Positions 25,210 through 33,752 are shown, counted from the stretch's first letter. The stretch: 34,014 bases of DNA from Lachnospiraceae bacterium (GCA_017526985.1 JAFXQR010000209.1:1-34014); one strand, 5' to 3'. A program made the numbers and translations. Notes: generated by a model from the sequence alone, not told the origin.

Positions 25210-26148
25210 ATGCAGAAAGCAGTCAATCCTAATGCAACAAAGAATGCACAGAAACTCTTGGATTATCTCTCGGATACCGCAGGGAAAGCGATCATTACCG
25301 GTCAGCACACCCAGACCATTCCTATGGAGGAGATCGAATATATCAAAGAAGTGACCGGTAAGACACCGAAACTGCGTGGTTTCGAGCTGCTGGCATATTC
25401 ACCGAATATCAACTATGACGATGCTTCCGAACCGTGTTTAACAGAGATCTATGAAAACCGCGGTACCATGGAAGTGGCGCTGGACTGGGCGCAGAAGACG
25501 GACGGGATCGTGACATTTTCCTATCACTGGTATTCCCCCATCGGAGGCCGTGATAAGAGCTTTTACGCGGAGCATACGGATTTTGACGCATCTAAGGTGC
25601 TGGTGGAAGGCACGCCGGAGCGCGAGGCATTCTTCCATGATATGGATGCCATGGCAGAGCTGTTAAAGCCGTTTTTGGAGAAAGACATCCCCATCCTGTG
25701 GCGTCCGTTCCACGAGTCCGACGGCACATGGTTCTGGTGGGGGGCAAAAGGTCCGGAAGTGGCAAGGGATCTTTATAAACTGATGTATGAGCACTATGTC
25801 AATGTGCATCATCTGGACAACCTGGTATGGGTATGGAACTGCCGTCTGAAAGAAGGCTATCCCGGGGATGAATATGTGGATGTGATCTCGGTGGACATCT
25901 ATCTGCCGGAATACGCACCGACGGATTACGCTTCGGATTATGAGGCGCTGATCAAAAATACCACAAAGAATAAGGTGGCAGCTTTGGCAGAGATCGGCTA
26001 TCTGCCGGATCTCTCGATGCTGGAGAAGAGCCGCATCCCCTGGGCTTACTTTATGACATGGTCCAAGGAATTCTGCATCGGCGAGCAGTACAACAGTAAG
26101 GAAAATATGAAGAAAGTATATAACAGCAGTTACGCGATCACATTGTAA
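25210..26148 (+). CDS. Glycoside hydrolase family 26 beta-mannanase, leaderless
   Basis: The 312-residue protein is a single GH26 catalytic domain that cleaves beta-1,4-mannosidic links. The acid/base Glu169 sits in RPFHESDG (165-172) and the nucleophile Glu261 in AALAEIGY. Trp-rich subsite residues are seen in TWFWWGAKG and SYHWYSP. There is no signal peptide, so the enzyme should be cytoplasmic and act on imported manno-oligosaccharides rather than on polymer outside. AAAGGGGC lies before ATG 25210. No mannan transporter or phosphorylase is nearby. It is followed 36 bases later by the HTH gene with no terminator between, so readthrough is possible. Confidence 0.92.
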   Translation: MQKAVNPNATKNAQKLLDYLSDTAGKAIITGQHTQTIPMEEIEYIKEVTGKTPKLRGFELLAYSPNINYDDASEPCLTEIYENRGTMEVALDWAQKTDGIVTFSYHWYSPIGGRDKSFYAEHTDFDASKVLVEGTPEREAFFHDMDAMAELLKPFLEKDIPILWRPFHESDGTWFWWGAKGPEVARDLYKLMYEHYVNVHHLDNLVWVWNCRLKEGYPGDEYVDVISVDIYLPEYAPTDYASDYEALIKNTTKNKVAALAEIGYLPDLSMLEKSRIPWAYFMTWSKEFCIGEQYNSKENMKKVYNSSYAITL

Positions 26149-26184
26149 TATATTGTAAAAAGACAGGTTCTTACAGGAGTTTTT

Positions 26185-27216
26185 ATGGAAGATCAGCGGA
26201 TCCAAACAGCATATATCCGGGAGGAAGCACTGGACTGCCTGAACATCGAAGATCTGAAGGAAAACGTGCTTTCCGGGCTCCGTACGCAGCAGGCAGAATG
26301 GGCGGAAAAGATCAAAGAGATCCGTAAGCTGTGCAAACAGAAGGATAAGACATGCACTCAGGAAGAGTTTGCGAGACGCTGCGGTGTAAAGCGGGATGCG
26401 ACCAGCAAGTGGAGTAACGGGGCCATTCCGAGACACCGGGAGACGTTTCTGCGCATTGCTCTGACAGCAGGCTATACGATCCCGGAAACAGACCGGCTGC
26501 TGCAGCGTTATGGCGGCTATTCGGGACTGTATTCCAAAACGCTGGAGGACTGCGTCTGCATCTATGTGATCGAACATGTGCCGGAGGCAGAGCGGATCGA
26601 TGCGTATGACCGCATTTTAAAACGCATTCTGGAAAAAGCATGCTGTCATTTTCCGGACGGAGTGACAGAAGATATCACCACACACAGGCTGGATGAGAAA
26701 CTTGGCGCGGTGCAGAGTGTGGAGGAACTGGAACGCTTTATCCTGGAAAATATTACGGTTTTTTCCTATGCATACCATCGTGTGCAGACCTATGCGGAAG
26801 TCTTTATTCAGGAGAATTACCTGAACAATGATGTCTATGAGCTGACCAGCATAAATGCTTTGGCGGAATCGCAGGGCTGGTCGTCCTCCCTGAAACGGGA
26901 TATTTATAAGATCCTGAAGAAAGAGTGGGATCCGGATCGTGAGACGATCATTTCCATGGGGATTCATCTGGAGATGGATACGGAACAGGTGGATCTGATG
27001 CTTGGCATGGCGCATATGGAACCGCTTTGTGCCAAGAACGCATATGAGTGTGCGGTCATGTTTATCCTGGAAGATGTCAAACGTGTGGAGGAATACGGAA
27101 GAGAGGCGTTTGAACCGGTGGAGCATGCGGTACAGATCCTGCGGAAGCTGGGCATGGAGGATGAGGCGAAAGCGCTGGCAGGAACGAGAGAGGAAGAACG
27201 TGAGCTGGATACGTGA
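26185..27216 (+). CDS. HTH-domain protein, first gene of the FHA-kinase operon
   Basis: The 343-residue protein has an N-terminal HTH domain of XRE type: CTQEEFARRCGVKRDATSKW followed by SNGAIPRHRETFLRIALTAGY (about residues 56-98). The remainder is alpha-helical with no family I can name; it may be a helical sensor. GGAG lies 6 bases before the ATG. The last 17 bases overlap the FHA gene, so translation is coupled. Its place with an FHA protein and two Ser/Thr kinases suggests it is the DNA-binding output of the module, possibly a substrate of the kinases. This is inference. Confidence 0.78.
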   Translation: MEDQRIQTAYIREEALDCLNIEDLKENVLSGLRTQQAEWAEKIKEIRKLCKQKDKTCTQEEFARRCGVKRDATSKWSNGAIPRHRETFLRIALTAGYTIPETDRLLQRYGGYSGLYSKTLEDCVCIYVIEHVPEAERIDAYDRILKRILEKACCHFPDGVTEDITTHRLDEKLGAVQSVEELERFILENITVFSYAYHRVQTYAEVFIQENYLNNDVYELTSINALAESQGWSSSLKRDIYKILKKEWDPDRETIISMGIHLEMDTEQVDLMLGMAHMEPLCAKNAYECAVMFILEDVKRVEEYGREAFEPVEHAVQILRKLGMEDEAKALAGTREEERELDT

Positions 27217-27751
27217 AACGACATGGATCGTGATCGAGAACGGGATCTATACAGAATATCGGCTGGATGATAAGACCGGGTGGGAAGTGGGCCGCGCCGC
27301 GGGACAGATCCGGCCGGACATTGATTTGCATGCGCCTACCGTGAGCCGGCAGCAGGGAAAGCTGCGAAATGCAGGCGGCATCTGGTTTTATGTGGAGCAT
27401 AGGGGGAAGAACGGTACCTTCCGAAACGGCAGGCAGATCACGACAGGCGTGGGTGGTATGGTGAAGCCGCAGATGCTGGAACATGGGGATGTGATGATCT
27501 TTGGGGCAGGGAAGGAACCGGTGATCAACAGTAGGACCGTGTGGACATTGTTTTTGGAACGGCGGCCAAAGGGTGCATGCCGGGAGGAATACATCGGAGA
27601 TCTGCAGAAGATCTGTGTCCAAAGCGGCGCGGAGCAGCAGATCTACAGCAGACCGGCGCCGGGAAGCGTGATCGAAACGGAGTATGGGCTGGCAATCTGT
27701 ATGGGAGAGATGGCCTATCTGCTGGGAGACATCTCTGTCACGAAGGTGTGA
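27200..27751 (+). CDS. FHA-domain protein
   Basis: The 183-residue protein is dominated by a forkhead-associated domain, which binds phosphothreonine peptides. The conserved residues are visible: GR at 30-31 (WEVGR), SR at 49-50 (TVSRQQGKL) and NGT at 71-73 (GKNGTFRNG), followed by LEHGDVMIFG. The last 60 residues are unassigned. The likely start is GTG 27200, with AGGAAG 3-8 bases before it, because the ATG-initiated frame from 27002 is almost wholly inside the HTH gene. The reading overlaps the HTH gene by 17 bases and lies 25 bases before the first kinase. It probably recognises a kinase-modified partner, which is inference. Confidence 0.85.
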   Translation: MSWIRETTWIVIENGIYTEYRLDDKTGWEVGRAAGQIRPDIDLHAPTVSRQQGKLRNAGGIWFYVEHRGKNGTFRNGRQITTGVGGMVKPQMLEHGDVMIFGAGKEPVINSRTVWTLFLERRPKGACREEYIGDLQKICVQSGAEQQIYSRPAPGSVIETEYGLAICMGEMAYLLGDISVTKV

Positions 27752-27776
27752 CAGGTAATTTTGTGAGTTTGATTGG

Positions 27777-29588
27777 ATGATACAGGATCGATGGGATAAA
27801 ACAGAGGCAGAAGAGCTGCTCTGTGCGCTGGAGGCACAGGGAAAGCTCTTTTCGCAATTTATGCTGAAAACCGAAGACGGCCATCCGGTGTTATTGGGCA
27901 GCAGCAGTACTTCTCTGATCTATGAGATGGCCAACCGGGAGCGGCCGGAGCCTCATTTTGCGCTGAAGGTGACGGGATTTTCGGGAATCAATGCATCTTC
28001 GGAAGATTTTAAGGACAGTTTTCGCGTGCAGTGGATGCTGCAGCAGAACAATCCCTATGTCTGCCGTGTGCGGGCGGTGAAGGAACTGCTGGTAAAGACC
28101 GGCGCGAACGGAGAGATCATTGAAGCTTCGGAACACAAGCCGGGAGAGACGGAAGATACGGACGGATTGTGTCTGCGCTTGTTGCTGATGGAAAAGCTGG
28201 AACCACTGCTGGAAACGGACCGCTCCGGACAGGCGTATTTGCGGGAAGCGGCGCCGCGGGGAGAAAGCCGGGTGTTGGAATACGCACTGCATATCGGGCA
28301 GGCGCTGGCGGCAACCCACAGTATTTCCTGGCTGCACCGGGATATCAAGATTGAAAATACTTTTTGGGATGCGCGGGAGCGGGTCTATAAACTGGGCGAC
28401 TTCGGTACGGCAAAGAATACCGATGCAGGCATGGCAGAAACGGTGATCTACAGTGACGGTTACGGCGCGCCTGAGATCGAAAAAAGGCTGGAGGACAGCT
28501 ATGGTGTGACGGCGGATATCTATTCCTTTGGCGTGACGCTGTATCTTTTGCTGAACGATCTGAAGTTTCCGGGATCGGACAGCTATTTTCCTCAAACGGC
28601 AATACAGTACCGGGAGGATTTTGTTTTTCCGGCGCCGGCGCATGCATCACCGGAGATGGCGGCGGTGATCCGGCGGATGTGCAGTTTTTACGCGAAGGAC
28701 CGTTATCAATCTATGCCGGAGGTGCTCTCGGCGCTGGCTGCCGTGATCGGCCGGCAGGAAAATGAGACGGAGGAAGAGCTGCGTACGCTGGCGACTCTGG
28801 CGACCGAGGCCTATCAGGAAGAAGCGCAGACCATACAGCAGGAGTCGTATGGTGAGGGAGAGAATATCTCACGCCCGAAGACACGCTCGGAACGCAAGGC
28901 GGAACAGAAGGCTTTTGATGAATGTTACCGGCAGGACAGTTTTCGTTATTATCTGCTGATAACGGTGTTGCTGCTCTTTCTGTTTCGTTCCGGATACTTT
29001 TTTCAGGATTTTGCGCCGGGATGGATGCTCTGCCTTTTGCCGGTAGCTCTTTTGTTTGAAGCACTGTTGCAGAAGATCCGGGATTTCTATTTCTTTTTCG
29101 GTACTCTTTTGCTGGCAGCAGTAGTCTTTCTGGCATACGGTTCCGGACCGGGAGCCGTGCATATCGTGGCGATCCTTGTAATACTGATCGGTTGTCCGGT
29201 ACTGACGGCAGCGGCGGGCTCTGCTATGGGGCTGTGGGTGCTGCTGGGGCTGTGGGGGCGTCTGCAGTTTCTGGAGGTCCTGTATCGCCTGGATCTGGCC
29301 TGGGTCTTCTGGGGGGCGGTACTCCTGGTGGTAAACCGGTATTTTTGTATGCGCATCTTCTGGGAGAAGACAACAAGACTGCGGGCTATTCTGGGTGTGG
29401 AGATCTATGATAAGATGTTTCCGGCGATGGCGATCGCAGGAGTGGTGCTGTTTTTGCTGCAAAAGCTGTGTGGACTGCAAGTGCCGGCGGTGGTGCAGCA
29501 GCTGCATCTGATCCGTACCGGGGCGCTGGGGTTTGCCGGGATGATTATTTTTTATTTTCTGGATGAGCAGGCGGAGGAGACAGCGTAG
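27777..29588 (+). CDS. Membrane Ser/Thr kinase 1 with a degenerate Gly-loop
   Basis: The 603-residue protein has an N-terminal Hanks-type kinase domain (about 35-325) and a C-terminal membrane domain (about 390-600) with some five or six hydrophobic segments. Kinase motifs present are ALK at 62-64, HRDIKIEN at 187-194, DFG at 208-210 and GAPEIE at 230-235. The nucleotide loop is unusual: GSSSTS at 41-46 where G-x-G-x-x-G is expected. The catalytic residues are intact, so activity may persist. There is no extracellular PASTA module. No strong ribosome binding site precedes ATG 27777. The next kinase starts at the base after its stop. Confidence 0.9.
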   Translation: MIQDRWDKTEAEELLCALEAQGKLFSQFMLKTEDGHPVLLGSSSTSLIYEMANRERPEPHFALKVTGFSGINASSEDFKDSFRVQWMLQQNNPYVCRVRAVKELLVKTGANGEIIEASEHKPGETEDTDGLCLRLLLMEKLEPLLETDRSGQAYLREAAPRGESRVLEYALHIGQALAATHSISWLHRDIKIENTFWDARERVYKLGDFGTAKNTDAGMAETVIYSDGYGAPEIEKRLEDSYGVTADIYSFGVTLYLLLNDLKFPGSDSYFPQTAIQYREDFVFPAPAHASPEMAAVIRRMCSFYAKDRYQSMPEVLSALAAVIGRQENETEEELRTLATLATEAYQEEAQTIQQESYGEGENISRPKTRSERKAEQKAFDECYRQDSFRYYLLITVLLLFLFRSGYFFQDFAPGWMLCLLPVALLFEALLQKIRDFYFFFGTLLLAAVVFLAYGSGPGAVHIVAILVILIGCPVLTAAAGSAMGLWVLLGLWGRLQFLEVLYRLDLAWVFWGAVLLVVNRYFCMRIFWEKTTRLRAILGVEIYDKMFPAMAIAGVVLFLLQKLCGLQVPAVVQQLHLIRTGALGFAGMIIFYFLDEQAEETA

Positions 29589-31361
29589 ATGATCAGCCTA
29601 TGGACCAAAGAGGATATCGAAGAGATCTTACGGCAGCTGGATGCGCAGGAACTGCCTTTTTCGAAAGTGTCTTTTTCCGGGCTGGGACAGGGGCTGGTCC
29701 GGCTGGGCTCCGGCGGTTTTTCTGAGGTATACGAAGCGGAAGGACGGAAAAAACAGAAAAACAAATATGCCATCAAGGTGCTCGGTTTTGCGAAGCGGCG
29801 CGTGGACTGGCAGGATTTTGACCGGATCGTGGAGACGCAGAAGAGTCTGGGCGGAGAGCATGTGGTAAAGATCCTGGAAGCGGCTACGGTGAATGTATGG
29901 ATCCGCGGCAGATGCGAGGTCATCCGGGTGGAAAAGGTCCGGCCGGAGGATGCGGCATACACGGATATCATACCGGACGAGAATGTGCTGCAGCTGAGAT
30001 TCATCTTAATGGAAAAACTCGCCCCGGTCCTTTCTGCGCAGAAACACCGTCTTACGCTCTTTCCGCAGGGGCTGGCGGAGTGTGAGGAAGGCGAGATCTT
30101 AAAATGCGCCTGCGACATCGGCAATGCCATAAGGGAAGCACATGAAAAAGGCTGGCTGCATCGGGACATCAAACCGGAAAACATCTTTTATGATGCGGAA
30201 ACAAAGAACTATAAGCTGGGAGATTTCGGGATCGCCGGCATCATCGAAGACGAGGTGGGAGGGAATGTCCTGTTCACGGAGGGCTATGCGGCACCGGAGA
30301 TCATCGGGGTCATGGATGACCGTTACGATCAAACGACAGATATCTATTCCTTCGGGATCACACTGTACGTACTTCTGAATGAACTGCGTTTTCCGGGGGC
30401 GCTTAAGTATAAATCTGTTGCCTGCCAATACATGCGGGGCTATGAAGCACCGGAGCCGGTGAACGGATCGGACGAACTGGTGCAGGTGGTGCTTCGGATG
30501 ATCCGCTTTGATCCGGATGAACGTTACCAGTCCATGGAGGATGTGCTGAATGAATTGGAAAAACTGCGCTACGGGAAACGGATCAAGTACCAGAGAGAAC
30601 ACCGTTCTTCCGCACTGGCACTGGGGGCAGCGTTTGCTCTGGTGGGCGCCGTGATATGGAAAGGCGCATTTGCGGCAGATACGGTATGGGAGTTTACGAG
30701 ATGGATGTGGATCTTCTGGGGACTCTGCATTTTCAGGACGATCCGCAAACTGCTGGGACATAACGGCATCCTGTCGTCGTTTGGCATCTTCGGTATCGGG
30801 ATCTATCTGGCGATCCAAACCGGCTTCTCCATCTGGAAACTGCTGGTGATCCTGAACTTTGTGTTTGTGGGGGAAAATCTGGCCGGAATACTGGGGGGCT
30901 GCGCGATCGCGGTACATATTGTGACCGGATGGATCGGGGACGGTACCGTCACGGCAGCAGCATTTGTTCCGTATCGGTGGGTGGCGGTGCTTTTGCTGTC
31001 GCTGGCTTTATATCTTCTGTATATGCATTTCATCCTGGAACAGCGGGGGGAGCAGATCATCAAAACCTATCTGCATAAGAACGCCGCATGGCTGTTTATA
31101 ACGGCCTTTTACGGACTGCTGATCCTGACGGATTACAGTATGCACATATCCCACGGGGGAGCTTTTCCGTTCTATGAGATGCTGTTTGGGGCGGACGGTT
31201 TTGCGTGGGTTATGTCGTGCCGGCCGGCGACCGTGGGGATCTGCGGAGTGATCTTCTGTATCGCCTGGATGCTGCGGGAGCGTGTGTTGATCCTGGTAGA
31301 AAAACTGAGCCACAAAAGTAAGTGGGCAAACCGCATTCGCGGAAAAGTATCGACCGGATAG
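29589..31361 (+). CDS. Membrane Ser/Thr kinase 2, canonical catalytic motifs
   Basis: The 590-residue protein has a complete kinase domain (about 30-325). The Gly-loop LGSGGFSEVYE is at 38-48, the lysine AIK at 61-63, HRDIKPEN at 191-198, DFG at 212-214 and AAPEI at 234-238. The C-terminal half (about 344-570) is a multi-pass membrane region of about six hydrophobic segments; the tail is basic. GGAGGAGA lies 8 bases before the ATG, inside the end of kinase 1, so translation is coupled. It shares layout and many residues with kinase 1, so the pair arose by duplication. This one looks fully active and could phosphorylate kinase 1, the FHA partner or the HTH protein, which is inference. Confidence 0.93.
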   Translation: MISLWTKEDIEEILRQLDAQELPFSKVSFSGLGQGLVRLGSGGFSEVYEAEGRKKQKNKYAIKVLGFAKRRVDWQDFDRIVETQKSLGGEHVVKILEAATVNVWIRGRCEVIRVEKVRPEDAAYTDIIPDENVLQLRFILMEKLAPVLSAQKHRLTLFPQGLAECEEGEILKCACDIGNAIREAHEKGWLHRDIKPENIFYDAETKNYKLGDFGIAGIIEDEVGGNVLFTEGYAAPEIIGVMDDRYDQTTDIYSFGITLYVLLNELRFPGALKYKSVACQYMRGYEAPEPVNGSDELVQVVLRMIRFDPDERYQSMEDVLNELEKLRYGKRIKYQREHRSSALALGAAFALVGAVIWKGAFAADTVWEFTRWMWIFWGLCIFRTIRKLLGHNGILSSFGIFGIGIYLAIQTGFSIWKLLVILNFVFVGENLAGILGGCAIAVHIVTGWIGDGTVTAAAFVPYRWVAVLLLSLALYLLYMHFILEQRGEQIIKTYLHKNAAWLFITAFYGLLILTDYSMHISHGGAFPFYEMLFGADGFAWVMSCRPATVGICGVIFCIAWMLRERVLILVEKLSHKSKWANRIRGKVSTG

Positions 31362-31384
31362 TGCTGTGAGAATACTGATCCTGG

Positions 31385-31411
31385 AAAAAGACATCGAAAG
31401 GTGTCTTTTTT
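31385..31411 (+). terminator. Terminator of the HTH-FHA-kinase operon
   Basis: AAAAAGACATC and GGTGTCTTTTT pair around a GAAA loop, followed by T. It closes the kinase transcript before the ClpP-like gene. Confidence 0.85.
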
Positions 31412-31512
31412 ATTTTGTATATTTCGTGTAAAAACCGGGATCGGGAAAAATGGTAAAGTGAGATCAATAAGAAACACAGAAAAGCAATACAGAAAAGTAA
31501 AGGAGGCAGTTT

Positions 31513-32109
31513 ATGCAGGCAGAATTTATGTTACCGCAGCTTGAGCGGGAAAGCGCAAACGGGATCGAGCAGGTGAGCCTGGCGACGGGATTGTTCGGTG
31601 GAAGAAAAGTATTTTTGTTCGGTGAGATCAACGCCGATACGGTATATGGCTTTACCATGCAGATCATGTCGCTTCTGGAAGATGAGCAGTCACCCATCGA
31701 TATCTACATCAACAGTCCGGGAGGCGAAGTGAACGCAGGGCTGGCGATCTACGATCTGATCCGGTCCTGCCGGGCACCCATCAATATGTATTGTATCGGG
31801 ATGGCCGCCAGTATGGGCGCAGTGATCTTTTCCGGCGGACAGAAGGGACGGCGCTTTATCCTGCCGCATAGCAAGGTGATGATCCATGAGCCGCTAATCA
31901 AAGGTGGTGTAGGGGGATCCGCCAGCAGCATCAAGAGTACGGCGGATACGATCCTGAAGACCAGGGAACTACTGAACGGGATCCTGGCAGAAAACACGGG
32001 TAAGACCGTGGAAGAGATCGATAAGGCAACGGATCATGATAACTTCATGACAGCAGAGGAGGCGATCGAATTTGGGCTTTGTGACACGATTATTCACAAC
32101 ATCAGCTAA
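31513..32109 (+). CDS. Divergent ClpP-like serine peptidase
   Basis: The 198-residue protein has the ClpP fold markers: YINSPGGEVNAGLAIYD, GMAASMG with the nucleophile Ser100, SKVMIHEP with His125, and TDHDNFM with Asp176, so the catalytic triad is intact. The N-terminus differs from housekeeping ClpP (the propeptide-type start is replaced by MQAEFMLPQLERES), and several conserved positions near the handle (HEPLIKGGVGGSAS) vary. AAAGGAGG precedes ATG 31513. No ClpX or ClpC is nearby; instead the next gene, 37 bases on, is a VirD4-type ATPase. It may be an accessory ClpP paralogue working with that ATPase or with a distant unfoldase. Confidence 0.88.
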   Translation: MQAEFMLPQLERESANGIEQVSLATGLFGGRKVFLFGEINADTVYGFTMQIMSLLEDEQSPIDIYINSPGGEVNAGLAIYDLIRSCRAPINMYCIGMAASMGAVIFSGGQKGRRFILPHSKVMIHEPLIKGGVGGSASSIKSTADTILKTRELLNGILAENTGKTVEEIDKATDHDNFMTAEEAIEFGLCDTIIHNIS

Positions 32110-32146
32110 AAGCGGGAAAGAAAACACAGATCAGGAGGAGATACCT

Positions 32147-33394
32147 ATGAGTAATACGCCAAATAATCCATACGGAGCAATGATCCTGCCGGACGGACAT
32201 TTTTACAGTCTGGATGACCGGCAGACACGCATAAACAATAATGTGCTGGTGGTGGGGAGCCCCGGTTCTTCCAAGACCAGGTCCGTGATCACCCCGAACC
32301 TGTTGGAATGCGTGGGCAGCTATGTGGTGACGGATCCCAAGGGCAGCCTGTATAAGCAGTGGGGAAAATACATGAAATCCCAGGGCTACCGGGTGGTACG
32401 GCTTTCCTTTATTCATCCGGAACAGTCGGCACATTATAATCCGCTGGCCTATGTCAATACCACACAGGAGATCCAGCAGATGGCATCGGCGCTGGTACGG
32501 GACCGGCCCAGTGTCTCCAGCGATCCCTTCTGGGATGAGACCGCGCAGATGCTGCTGAACAGCATGATCGGCTATGTGAAGGAACACAATATGGAGGATG
32601 TGGTAAAGAACTTTCATACGATCCTCGAGATGCTGCGGATGGGCAGCCGGGAGGGGGAATATGATAAGAAATCGGGGCTGGTCAATTATATGGAGATGCA
32701 TCACCGCCTGCATCCGAAGAGCTGGGCGTACCGGCAATTCCAGAATATCAATACGGCACCGACAAAGACTTTTAATACCATCGTGATCACCGCTATCTCC
32801 AAATTCAGTACCTTTGATACGGAGGAGCTGCAGCAGATGATGGCATATGATGAGATCGATCTGCCGAGTATCGGGAAGCGCAAGACGGTGGTCTTTGTGG
32901 AGGTATCCGACTCGGACCGTTCCATGGATACGCTGATCAATCTGTTCTTTACCCAGGCCATGAACCAACTGTGTACCTATGCGGACGAACATTGCGAAAA
33001 CTTCCAGTTGCCGGTACCGGTAAGGTTCTTTATGGATGACTTTGCGACGAACTGCCGGATCGAAAACTTTGAAAACATGATCTCCAATATCCGTTCCCGC
33101 AAGATCTCGGTGCTTTTGATCCTGCAGTCCCTTTCCCAGCTGGAGAAGAGCTACAACAAGGGCGCGCATATCATTGCGGACGACTGCGACACGCTGATCT
33201 ATATGGGAGGCAATGATCCGGAAACAGCACGGGAGATCGCCATCCGCTGCAACAAGACCACACAGACCATCCTGCATATGCCGCTCTGTACCAGCTGGAT
33301 CTTCCGCCGCGGTGAGAAGCCGGTCATGACACGCAATATGGAACTGGATGACTATCTGGCCTGGAAGCGGGAGCGCATCGAGGTATTGCGCTAA
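32147..33394 (+). CDS. Soluble VirD4/TraG-like ATPase
   Basis: The 415-residue protein resembles the cytoplasmic ATPase domain of type IV coupling proteins. Walker A GSPGSSKTRS lies at 37-46, VVTDPKGSLY near 64, and the Walker B region FFMDDFATN near 297. There is no N-terminal membrane anchor, which normal VirD4 proteins use to meet the secretion channel. ATG 32147 is chosen because AGGAGGAGATACCT sits just before it; the longer frame from 32072 overlaps the ClpP-like gene. No relaxase or other T4SS gene is in view. It is cotranscribed with the ClpP-like gene. Its substrate is unknown. Confidence 0.85.
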   Translation: MSNTPNNPYGAMILPDGHFYSLDDRQTRINNNVLVVGSPGSSKTRSVITPNLLECVGSYVVTDPKGSLYKQWGKYMKSQGYRVVRLSFIHPEQSAHYNPLAYVNTTQEIQQMASALVRDRPSVSSDPFWDETAQMLLNSMIGYVKEHNMEDVVKNFHTILEMLRMGSREGEYDKKSGLVNYMEMHHRLHPKSWAYRQFQNINTAPTKTFNTIVITAISKFSTFDTEELQQMMAYDEIDLPSIGKRKTVVFVEVSDSDRSMDTLINLFFTQAMNQLCTYADEHCENFQLPVPVRFFMDDFATNCRIENFENMISNIRSRKISVLLILQSLSQLEKSYNKGAHIIADDCDTLIYMGGNDPETAREIAIRCNKTTQTILHMPLCTSWIFRRGEKPVMTRNMELDDYLAWKRERIEVLR

Positions 33395-33411
33395 GCCGCG
33401 AAAAAAATCCC

Positions 33412-33441
33412 TTGACGAATCCGCGAAATGCGCTATATAAT
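33412..33441 (+). promoter_or_regulatory. Promoter of the ileS T-box leader
   Basis: TTGACG (33412-33417) and TATAAT (33436-33441) are 18 bases apart. Transcription should begin near 33448. Confidence 0.8.
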
Positions 33442-33448
33442 ACGAAAT

Positions 33449-33727
33449 CATAAATATGGACATCGAAAGGCAACGACGGAGAGAGTACCTGCGTAGGAAA
33501 TGCAAAGCGAGCCGGGGAGGGTGAGAGCCCGGTGAGAGTAGTGCAAAAGGGAAAATCACTCCCAAGCCGCGCCCCGAAAATCGTAGCACGATTCAGTAGG
33601 AGGCGACGCTGACGCCGGCGTTACAGGCAAACGTATAAAAGGGAGAAACACAGGTTTCGAACGGAGTACGCGGTAAGAGGTGGTTGTGAGATCATAGGCT
33701 CATCCTGTTACGGGATGGGCCTTTTAG
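33449..33727 (+). promoter_or_regulatory. T-box leader (riboswitch), Ile specifier, upstream of ileS
   Basis: The leader shows T-box features in order: GAGAGAGTAC near 33480, the GAG-CCGGGG-GGGTGAGAGCCCGG distal stem I near 33510-33535, then GGGAAAATCACTCCC with a putative specifier ATC at 33555-33557, AGTAGGAGG near 33595, the T-box core GGTGG at 33679-33683, and a terminator stem. The specifier ATC (Ile) matches the downstream isoleucyl-tRNA synthetase. Uncharged tRNA-Ile binding should favour the antiterminator and allow ileS expression. The specifier placement is by eye. Confidence 0.8.
33697..33725 (+). terminator. T-box regulated terminator
   Basis: GGCTCATCC pairs with GGGATGGGCC around TGTTAC, followed by TTTT. 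It forms when tRNA-Ile is charged and prevents read-through into ileS. Confidence 0.85.
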
Positions 33728-33752
33728 ATTTTTTAACGAAGGAGGACGCGAG

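Noticed and set aside
27002-27199. N-terminal extension of the FHA gene starting at ATG 27002
   Set aside because: It lies wholly inside the HTH gene in another frame, with Arg/Trp-rich composition typical of a shadow; GTG 27200 has a better ribosome binding site.
32102-33589. A 495-codon open frame on the minus strand opposite the VirD4-like gene and T-box leader
   Set aside because: It is the mirror of a well-supported gene and part of a structured RNA leader; composition is His/Leu/Arg-rich and no domain or ribosome binding site is seen.
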